64,000 nucleotides of DNA from the NCBI RefSeq assembly GCF_018991925.1, contig NW_024744357.1, forward strand, positions 1,828,492-1,892,491, given 5' to 3'. Of the stretch, positions 55,926 to 64,000 are shown one piece after another. Each line of letters begins with the position of its first letter. Within the stretch, counting starts at the first letter, position 1. Under the pieces are notes generated by a model that was given only the letters and a program-made list of their open reading frames with translations, was not told the origin of the DNA and searched no databases. The position numbers and the translations under genes were made by a program. Origin of the DNA: Homarus americanus. Taxonomy: Eukaryota; Arthropoda; Malacostraca; Decapoda; Nephropidae.

Positions 55926-56236
55926 TGCAGTGAAGCTCGTGATTCATGATGACAAGAGTGGGAGGAATGATGATGGCGCAGTGTTGTGGCGTGAGAGCTG
56001 CCCCTAGTAGAGGCGGACACTGGCCCAGGCGCCTCTAAAAACCCGCACTTCATTAACCCCACTGCACCATACACGTCACCCCCCCTCCCCTCTCCCCCCT
56101 CCCTCTCTCCACTCTCCCTCTCTCCCCTCTCCCTCTCTACCCCTCTCCCCCTCTTCTCCACTCACCCTCCTCATCTGCATCTTGGCGTATCATTGGCCCA
56201 GAGGCAAAGCTTATAGTACCAAATTCCACGCGTCTT
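55926..56236. other. Unassigned stretch with CTCTCCC tract
   Basis: 56075-56165 is CTCTCC(C)-rich. The rest, including GCGCCTCTAAAAACCC, has no recognisable feature. Confidence 0.6.
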
Positions 56237-56237
56237 G

Positions 56238-57022
56238 AGGGCATGACGTGCACTGATTGGTCCTGTGTCTCTGCTCTCTCTATGATGTGAGCCGATTGGT
56301 TCATTCTCACCCTGACATGATGTGATTGGCGGGCTCTTACCATGACGTGTTCTGATTGGTCTTTTCTTATTATGACATGCTCTGATTGGTCTTCTTTCAC
56401 CATGGCGTGCTCTGATTGGTCTTCTTTCACCATGGCGTGCTCTGATTGGTCTTCCTTCTCTATGACGTACTCTGATTGGTCCTCTATTACCATGACGTGC
56501 TCTGATTAGTCCTTTTTCACCATGATGTGCTCTGATTGGTCCTATATCACCATGACGTGCTCTGATTGGCCTTCCTTCTCTATGACGTACTCTGATTGGT
56601 CCTCTATTACCATGACGTGCTCTGATTGATCTCCTTTAATAACCGTGACGTGCTCTGATTGGTCCTATATCACCATGACGTGCTCTGATTGATCTCCTTT
56701 AACCGTGACGTGCTAGTTGATTCCTACTATCACCATGACGTGCTCTGATTGATCTCCTTTAACCGTGACGTGCTCTGATTGGTCCTATATCACCGGCGTG
56801 CTCTGATTGATCTCCTTTAACCGTGACGTGCTCTGATTGGTCCTATATCACCATGACGTGCTCTGATTGATCTCCTTTAACCGTGACGTGCTCTGATTGG
56901 TCCTATATCACCATGACGTGCTCTGATTGATCTTCTTTAACCGTGACGTGCTCTGATTGGTCCTATATCACCATGACGTGCTCTGATTGGCCCTATATCA
57001 CCATAACGTGTTCTGATTGGTC
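56238..57022 (+). repeat. 30-bp array pairing TGACGTG with ATTGG, locus 3
   Basis: About 26 units of about 30 bp with core TGACGTGCTCTGATTGG: a CRE/UPRE-type TGACGTG and an inverted CCAAT box at fixed spacing. Two unit types alternate after 56600: CACCATGACG...TTGGTCCTATAT and AACCGTGACG...TTGATCTCCTTT, giving a 60-bp higher-order period. The second type has ATTGA, breaking the CCAAT box. The minus frame repeats MVKEDQSEH as 10-residue units. Confidence 0.9.
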
Positions 57023-57110
57023 GTAAGCGCGCTCAGACTACCTGAACTACAACACCCTCTCTCTTGGGTCCAGTTACAGAAAACCTTTCCCATAAGAGTT
57101 ATCCACACTC

Positions 57111-57156
<46 letters not shown>

Positions 57157-57160
57157 GATA
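57111..57160 (+). repeat. (TAA)n microsatellite
   Basis: A TAA run with a terminal AAGA interruption. The following 57161-57430 shows no feature apart from GC-rich AGGGGAGGGGCC at about 57382. Confidence 0.93.
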
Positions 57161-57432
57161 ATAATAATATAAGCTTTGGGTAGAGTTCCTTTAACTTGGC
57201 TTATATATAAATAAGTAAAGGGGTTAAGTTACAAACCCAAAATGGTCTTTCTCTATTTATTGGTAAAACTATATTGGTCACAGTCTATTAGTAGATGCAC
57301 CGTCATTAACACTGTAAGCTGTGGGTGTTAGTTAAGGGCGGGGGAGTTAAGTCACCCTTCTGATTCTCGCGAGGCTCAAGTGAAGGGGAGGGGCCTGTGA
57401 GGGAGAGGCCGGGCTAACCCTACATTCTCCAG

Positions 57433-57527
57433 GTCGGTCTACTGATAGAGGAATTTTCCCTCACGTGAACAGCACATGGCAACACACAGCTTATGGAAAA
57501 TTACCGTGGGGAGATTGGATTATATAA
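57433..57527 (+). CDS. Possible alternative terminal exon (95 nt)
   Basis: The acceptor-like GCTAACCCTACATTCTCCAG precedes an open frame that starts after 2 nt (RSTDRGIFPHVNSTWQ, then AYGKLPWGDW) and ends at TAA. It fits in phase after the 36-nt candidate exon at 51696 and would end the protein there. No good internal donor. It competes with 61153-61268 as the next exon, or is chance. Confidence 0.18.
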
Positions 57528-57587
57528 ACTAAATGTATTAACACAAGTTCATATAATTGTTATTGGCATGAGACAGAGGCTAATACA

Positions 57588-57589
57588 TG

Positions 57590-57630
<41 letters not shown>

Positions 57631-57740
57631 GATAATAATAATAATAATGAAGATGATAATGATAATAATAATATGATAATAGTAATAATAATAAAGATAA
57701 TAATAATATTAATAATAAAAATAATAATAATATTACAATT

Positions 57741-57778
<38 letters not shown>

Positions 57779-58001
57779 ATAAGCCAATAATAATAATAAT
57801 GATGATGATGATAATAAAGAATAATTATAATAATAATAATAATAATAATAAAGATGGTAATAATAATAATAATAATAATAGATAATAATAATAATAATAT
57901 TAATAATAATAATAATAATATTAATAATAATAAGATAATAATAATAAAGATAATAATGAATTTATAATAATAATAATAACAATAAAGATGATAAAAATGG
58001 C

Positions 58002-58038
<37 letters not shown>

Positions 58039-58065
58039 TGTTAATAAAGATGATAATAATAAAGA
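57588..58065 (+). repeat. (AAT)n compound microsatellite
   Basis: About 480 bp of AAT with AAAGAT, GAT and CAAT interruptions. Asn and Ile/Leu frames are shadows. Confidence 0.97.
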
Positions 58066-58430
58066 AGCTGTCTCCCCCGGGCTATACATCAATGCACACC
58101 ACAGTGTAGCTTGGGGTCATCACTTCTCGAATCCATCTCACCATTTGCCTCTACTTGTAATAGAAACTGATATATGATGTTCAGGTGGTCTTGGCGTAGT
58201 AGTTCTCTTGCGTTTGTTTTTTTGTGTTATTCTAAATGGTTACAGGTAAAAATCGTGCTTAACATACATATATATATTTATTATGCTGCGTTATCAACTC
58301 TGAGCGTAGAGCCGGACCTAACCTAACCTGACCTGACCTGATCTGACCTAACCTAACCTAACCTGATCTGACTTAACCTAACCTAACATATTGTCTATCA
58401 CCTAACCTAACCTAACACATGGTTTATAAA
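58066..58430. other. Unassigned stretch ending in CCTAA-like tract
   Basis: 58066-58310 shows no feature. 58315-58420 is CCTAACCTAACCTGACCTGA-type, a degenerate TTAGG complement. Confidence 0.6.
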
Positions 58431-58431
58431 T

Positions 58432-59985
58432 CACAGAACCTCTAGTATACACAGGTAAATCACAGAACCTCTAGTATACACAGGTAAATCACAGAACCTC
58501 TAGTATACACAGGTAAATCACAGAACCTATAATATACACAGGTAAATCACAGAAACTATAATATACACAGGTAAATCACAGAAACTATAAGATACACAGG
58601 TAAATCACAGAACCTATTGTACACACAGGTAAATCACAGAAACTATAATATACACAGGTAAATCACAGAACCTATTGTACACACAGGTAAATCACAGAAC
58701 CTATTGTATACACAGGTAAATCACAGAACCTATTGTACACACAGGTAAATCACAGAACCTATTGTACACACAGGTAAATCACAGAAACTATAATATACAC
58801 AGGTAAATTACAGAACCTATTGTACACACAGGTAAATCACAGAACCTATTGTACACACAGGTAAATCACAGAAACTATATTATACACAGGTAAATCACAG
58901 AAACTATAATATACACAGGTAAATCACAGAACCTATTGTACACACAGGTAAATCACAGATCCTATAATATACACAGGTAAATCACAGAAACTATAATATA
59001 CACAGGTAAATCACAGAACCTATTGTACACACAGGTAAATCACAGAAACTATAATATACACAGGTAAATCACAGAAACTATAATATACACAGGTAAATCA
59101 CAGAACCTATTGTACACACAGGTAAATCACAGAACCTATTGTACACACAGGTAAATCACAGAACCTATTGTACACACAGGTAAATCACAGATCCTATAAT
59201 ATACACAGGTAAATCACAGAAACTATAATATACACAGGTAAATCACAGATCCTATAATATACACAGGTAAATCACAGAAACTATAATATACACAGGTAAA
59301 TCACAGAAACTATAATATACACAGGTAAATCACAGAAACTATAATATACACAGGTAATTCACAGAACCTATTGTACACACAGGTAAATCACAGAACCTAT
59401 TGTACACACAGGTAAATCACAGAACCTATTGTACACACAGGTAAATCACAGATCCTATAATATACACAGGTAAATCCAGATCCTATAATATACACAGGTA
59501 AATACAGAAACCTATTATACACACAGGTAAATCACAGAACCTATTAACACAGGTAAATCACATCCTATACACAGGTAAATCACAAAATCTATACACAGGA
59601 AATCAGAACCTATTTACACAGGTAAATCACAGAAACTATAATATACACAAATCACAGAAACTATTATAATACACAGGTAAATCACAGAAACCTATTGAAT
59701 ATTGTCAGAAAATACAGAACCTATTGTACACACAGGTAAATCACAGAACCTATAGTATACACACAGGTAACACAGATCCTATATAATATACACAGGTAAA
59801 TCACAGAAACTATAATATACACAGGTAAATCAAGAAACTATAATATACACAGGTAAATCACAGAAACTATAATATACACAGGTAATTCACAGAACCTGTG
59901 TACACATCGGTTCAGAACTTTGACACAGGTAAACAGAACCTATTGTACCAGGTAAATCAGAATCCCATAATTGTTACAGGTAAAT
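58432..59985 (+). repeat. 29-bp minisatellite, core CACAGGTAAATCACAGA
   Basis: About 53 copies with ACACAGGTAAATCACAGAAC and three variable linkers (CTATTGTAC, ACTATAATAT, CTCTAGTAT). CACAG/GTAAAT in every unit is a good 5' splice-site match. The last 500 bp are decayed. Confidence 0.96.
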
Positions 59986-60127
59986 CACAGGTGAAAGCTT
60001 ACACACACACTGGGTCACAGATTGATCTCGAGATTTCGTTTTTGATCAAAACCTTTTTTTTCACTGTTGTTTGGTCGATCGGAGGCTGATAGAGACTTCA
60101 AAAATGAACTTTGTTTTTAAAGGACAC

Positions 60128-61115
60128 AACAGTTTGCCACACAACGACACACACCTGGTGTGTCAGCAGCACCAGACACACCTGTGGTGGAGGTTGCAGC
60201 ACCGACACACACCTGGTGGGTCAGCAGCACCCACACCTGTGAAGCACCTGACACACCTGGTGGGGGTGTCAGCAGCACCGACACACCTGGGAGTGTCAGC
60301 AGCACTGCTGGTGGGGTGTCAGCAGCACCCGACCACACCTGGTGTCAGCAACCGACACACACACCTGGTGGTGTCAGCAGGCCAGCAGTCACACCTGGTG
60401 AGGCATCCGACACACCTGGGGGGTGTCAGCAGCACCCGACACACCTGGTGTCAGCAGCACCTGACAGCACACCTGGTGGGGTGTCAGCAGCACCACACAC
60501 ACCTGGTGGCAGCAATCTGACACACACCTGGTGGGGTGTCAGCAAAGCGACACACACTGGTGGGGTGTCAGCAGCACCCGACACACACCTGGTGGGGTGT
60601 CAGGCAGGAGACACACACCTGGTGGGGTGTCAGCACCGGACACACACCTGGGGGGTTACAGCACCACCACACACCTGGTGGGCACAGCACCTGACACACT
60701 GGTGGGAGCAGCACCCGACACACACCTGGGGGTGTCAGCAGCACCCACACCCAGGTGTCAGCAGCACCCACACACACACTCTGTGGGGTTGCAGCACCGA
60801 ACACACCTGGTGGGTGTGGTAGCAGCACCGACACACCTGGTGTGCACCTGGACACACTTGACCTGGGTGGGTGTCAGGACACACACACACCTGGTGGGTG
60901 TCAGCAGCACCTGACACACACACCTGGGTGGGGTGTCAGCAGCACCCGACACACACGCCACCCTGGTGGGGTGGCGCAGCACCCGACACACACCTGGTGG
61001 GGGTCAGCAGCTCCGACACACACCTGGTGGTGTCAGCAGCACCTGGCACACACCTGGTGGGGTGTCAGCAGCACCCGACACACACCTGGTGGGTCAGCAG
61101 CACCGACACACACCT
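60128..61115 (+). repeat. ~31-bp minisatellite, CACACACCTGGTGGGGTGTCAG
   Basis: About 32 units of GACACACACCTGGTGGGG plus TGTCAGCAGCACC. CACCTGGTG contains an E-box. Open Thr/Gly/Ser frames are shadows. 59986-60127 before it holds nothing recognisable. Confidence 0.95.
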
Positions 61116-61152
61116 GGTGGAGTACGACCTTTGCCCTTTCACCGCTCCTCAG

Positions 61153-61268
61153 TCCATATTTCTCAGAATAGCGACGACGACGCCACCCCTGCGCCGCACC
61201 GAATTTCCCCGACGGATGTGCTTTTGCACCTCCCCGGCGCTCTGCCAGCCTTACCTCTCCTGGAGGTG
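61153..61268 (+). CDS. Candidate internal exon 8 (116 nt)
   Basis: The acceptor is CCTTTGCCCTTTCACCGCTCCTCAG and the donor GAGGTG/GTGAGC, or GGAG/GTGGTG 3 nt earlier. Frame 3 (2 nt, then 38 codons) reads HISQNSDDDATPAPHR and SPTDVLLHLPGALPALPLLE: balanced, CpG-rich and unlike the repeats on either side. Frame 1 is also open up to the donor; frame 2 has a stop. It joins in phase with 51696-51731. It is the longest of the candidate exons and one of the best. Family not recognised. Confidence 0.5.
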
Positions 61269-61299
61269 GTGAGCGTTGTCGTGACCGCACCTTCTTCCT

Positions 61300-62825
61300 G
61301 ACCGAACTGTTTGACATTGTTGTTCAGGACACCACCATCGCATCTTCCTGACCTCAATACATAGTTGTTGTGGACACCACCGCCATCTTCCTATACACCT
61401 GTCACTTACCATGGACTGGTGGGTATTTACAGTCTTAGGGGCTTAGTAGGTCAGAGTGTGTCTCTGTTTGGATTGAGTGTCTGTGTTGTGGACGGGGAGG
61501 TGTCTGTGTTGTGGATGGGGAAGTCCTGGATGCAAGTTCTCAAGGGGGGGTCTCGTGTTGTGGACAGAAGTCTCATGTGCGGTTTTGGGGTGTCTCGCGG
61601 TTTGTGTTGTGGACGGTGGGGTGTCTCGTTGTGGTTTGTGGTGTCTCATGGTGATTGGAGGTCCTGTGTTGTGGACGGGGTTGTCTCTGTGTTGTGGACG
61701 GGGTGTGTTGTAGTTTGGGTGCTGACGAGGTCTCGTGTTGTGGACGGTAGGTGTCGCGGGGTCTGTGTTGTGGATTGGGGTGTCTGGATGTTGTGGACGG
61801 GAGTCTCTGTACAGGATTTGGAAGTGTCCTGTGTTGTGGACGGGGAGAACCTGTGTTGTGACTTATTTGGATTGTGAGGTGTCTGTGTTGTGGACGGAGG
61901 TGTCTCGTGTTGTGGACGGGAGGTGTCTCTGTTGTGGACGGGAGGTGTCTCGCGTGTGGACGTGTCTTGTAGGACGGGAGGTGTCTCGTGGGGACGGGGA
62001 AGGTCTCTTGTTGTGGATGGAGGTGTCTCAAAGGACGGGAAGGTCTCGGTTGTGGACGGGGTGTCAGGACGGGGGTCTGCCTGTTGTGGATTGGGAGGTG
62101 TCTCAGGAGGGGTCCTGTGTTGTGGACGGGGGAGTGGTCTCGTGTTGTGGACGGGGAGGTGGTCTCTGTGTTGTGGACGGGGAGGTGTCTCTGTTGTGAC
62201 GGGGGTGTCTCTGTGTTGTGGACGGAGGTCTGGTGTTGTGGACGGGGGAGTGTCTCGTGTTGTGGACGGGGGGTCTCGTGGTGTGGACGGGGTGTCTCTG
62301 TTGTATTTGGGAGGTCTGTTGTGGATAGTGGGGGTGTCTCGTGTTGTGGACGGGGGGGGTGTCTCTGTGTTGTGGACGGGAGGTGTCCTGTTGTGGACGG
62401 GGAGGTGTCTCGTGGGGACGGGGAGGTCTCTGTTGTTAGGACGGAAGTCTCAAGGTGGACGGAGGTGTCTCGTGTTGTGGACGGGAGGTGTGCCAGGACG
62501 GGGGTCTCGTGTTGTGGACGGGGGAGGTGTCTCTGTGTTGTGGACGGGAGGTCTCGTGTTAGGACGGGAGGTGTCTGTGTTGTGGACGGGAGTGTCTCGT
62601 GTTGGGACGAGGTCTGTGTTGTTGTGGACGGGGTGTCTTAAGGTTTGGGAATGTCTCGTGTTGTGGACGGTGTCTCGTGTGGACGGGGTGTCTCGTGTTG
62701 TGGACGGGGGGTCTCAAGGACGGGAGGTGTCTCGTGTGTGAGACGGAGGTGTCCGTGTTGTGGACTGGGGGTGTCTCGTGTTGTGGACGGGGAGGGGTGT
62801 CTCTGTGTTGTGGACGGAGGTGTCT
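61300..62825 (+). repeat. ~24-bp minisatellite, GTCTCGTGTTGTGGACGGGG
   Basis: A degenerate lead-in (GTTGTTGTGGACACCACC at about 61365) and then, from about 61470, some 60 units of GTGTCTCGTGTTGTGGACGG with length slips. All + frames are locally open (Val/Leu/Trp/Cys). Not coding. Confidence 0.94.
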
Positions 62826-62984
62826 GTCTGACGTCCTGATACCTGAGGGTTACCACAGTCCTCCACTCAACCTTCTTTGCTAGTCAATCCTTCAGGTTGG
62901 TTTTGTATCTCTCGGGGATGTAGTTTTAATTTTCTGCCTTCCTGATCCTCCTACCCAACCCTCCTTAATAGCTCTTTATCCTCA

Positions 62985-63540
62985 TCCTGATTATATGACT
63001 AAATTATCAATTTTTGTACATTTTATTTCAGTTTTCTGTTAGTACTACTACATTTGTTCTGTCAGTGAACGTGTTTTACATCGCCCATAACACCACATTT
63101 CAAAGGCGCCCATCCTCTGTCTGGTGTCTGCTGGAAAGTGTCCACGCTTCTGACCCATACATCATTCTTGTCATGTACAGTATAGCTTCACAGCGTTTTT
63201 ACCAAATATCCTTTTATTAATTTTAGTTTATTAATTGCTTTTTATTTGCCCGATTCTTGTTATGATTTCTTCCGTTATTATTTCCTAAATACAAAAAATT
63301 ATCCACTTGTTTAAGTTCCTGCTGTTTACCATAATTGATATTTTGAGGATTTACAGGGTATTTTCAACTTGGAATCATTACTTTGTTCTTACAGCATTAA
63401 CTCTTAATCCATATTTTTCACCATTTTTTCCACTAATCCGTAACCAGTTTTGTAATGCCTCTTCACCATCTGTGAGAAGAAAAGTGTCGTCTGCATAGCG
63501 GATAGTTGATTTTACTTACCAGCCTCCTGTTGCCGTAAAA
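62985..63540 (-). mobile_element. RTE-like LINE fragment, antisense
   Basis: Read on the minus strand: IRYADDTFLLTDGEEALQNW, with the YADD catalytic box at plus 63486-63497, then GLRVNAVRTK. After frameshifts come NFLYLGN, MMYGSEAWTLSSRHQT and FEMWCYGR. YADD plus YGSE.WTL plus FEMWCYR is the signature of RTE-type LINEs. AT-rich decay and several frameshifts leave it inactive. 62830-62984 may be its 3' part. Confidence 0.8.
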
Positions 63541-64000
63541 ATATATACAGTATATATATACAGTATATTTTTTAGAATTTAATATCTATCATTAATGCAT
63601 TTTTTTCCAAGACAGCCATGGCTTGTGCCACTTATCAAAAAGCCAAAATCAACAAGGTAGATATACAAATTTTTGGACCTCTAAAGCCCTTCACTCAAAA
63701 TTTCAGTCCAAATATAGCTTAGTTCCTTTTTTTCCTTTTCTTAATCCGTTTTGATCTTCAGATAACTCATCTGCCTTGTAAATTTTATTTACTAAAAATT
63801 CTATTAATAAACTTTTGCAGACATGACTTAGGTAATTATTCTAAACTGGGTGCACTCAAGGCTCCTGGCTATTTAGATAATAATATCAATACTGTATTAA
63901 TTTTTTAAACCACTGGGCAGGCTTTTTGAAGCAACATAGAATTACATATTTTAGCAACTTATCCCATTCTTGCCCATATGTTTATAAATTTGCTGGTAGC
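63541..64000. other. Unassigned AT-rich stretch
   Basis: Begins with TATATACAGTATATATATACAGTATA, then AT-rich single-copy-looking sequence to the window end. Possibly more of the RTE element; no open frame or known motif. Confidence 0.5.

Noticed and set aside
56137..56493. Minus 118-codon frame with MVKEDQSEH 10-residue repeats
   Set aside because: The unit is 30 bp, so an open frame is automatic; the next unit carries a CAA to TAA stop and there is no start context or partner exon.
1..64000. CRISPR-like direct repeats (24-37 bp units)
   Set aside because: The repeats are head-to-tail with no unique spacers and the DNA is eukaryotic.
1..64000. tRNA or rRNA genes
   Set aside because: No cloverleaf-compatible sequence or rRNA core motif was seen on either strand by reading; B-box-like motifs at 14.8-15.1 kb lack the rest of a tRNA.

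Overview
This window looks like non-coding and intronic DNA from an arthropod, most likely a decapod crustacean. I base that on interstitial TTAGG-type tracts (the arthropod telomere pentamer), several decayed non-LTR retrotransposons (YVDD and YADD reverse transcriptases, a CR1-like fragment, an RNase H-bearing LINE) and an extreme load of micro- and minisatellites. By my addition of array lengths, roughly two thirds of the 64 kb is tandem repeat. I see no prokaryotic gene organisation, rRNA, tRNA, CRISPR array or intact protein-coding gene. Almost all long stop-free frames are low-complexity shadows of repeat arrays.

Layout: 0-5 kb holds a dispersed repeat, a 24-bp array and a pile-up of antisense LINE fragments. 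5-8.3 kb holds pyrimidine, purine and 22-bp arrays. 8.5-10.4 kb is a sense LINE RNase H end split by an antisense CR1-like insertion. 11-14.3 kb holds 26-bp and CT arrays. 15-16 kb is a promoter-like CRE cluster, then CT and GA arrays. 16.4-25.8 kb holds CT, GAT, GA and GGT arrays. 26.7-31.9 kb holds 28-bp and 37-bp minisatellites. 32-33.8 kb is AT-rich, with a second copy of the dispersed repeat. 34-38.6 kb holds 17-bp, GT-rich and 21-bp arrays. 38.7-41 kb holds CCAAT/CRE repeats and a LINE scrap. 41.5-49.2 kb holds GGTTATGGTAGGAA and CTCCTCTCCTCATGAC arrays, separated by a GC-box/CRE promoter-like island. 51.9-55.6 kb is a 16-bp array. 56.2-57 kb is a CCAAT plus TGACGTG array. 57.6-62.8 kb holds AAT, 29-bp, 31-bp and 24-bp arrays. 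63-63.5 kb is an antisense RTE-like LINE.

Between the arrays, on the + strand, I find a series of short segments (23-116 nt) bounded by good splice acceptors and donors and open in a protein-like frame: 6680-6749, 8360-8421, 15927-16002, 26631-26672, 33206-33253, 36616-36638, 51696-51731 and 61153-61268. Intron phases agree for the first three and for the last five. The junction between 15927-16002 and 26631-26672 is not phase-compatible as drawn. My leading hypothesis is one large gene with tiny exons and introns built of minisatellites. I do not recognise the protein. The arrays sit directly against the exon borders: pyrimidine arrays run into the acceptors, and GT-, GA- or donor-like arrays start just after the donors. 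This is the most interesting structure in the window, and it remains a hypothesis without RNA evidence.
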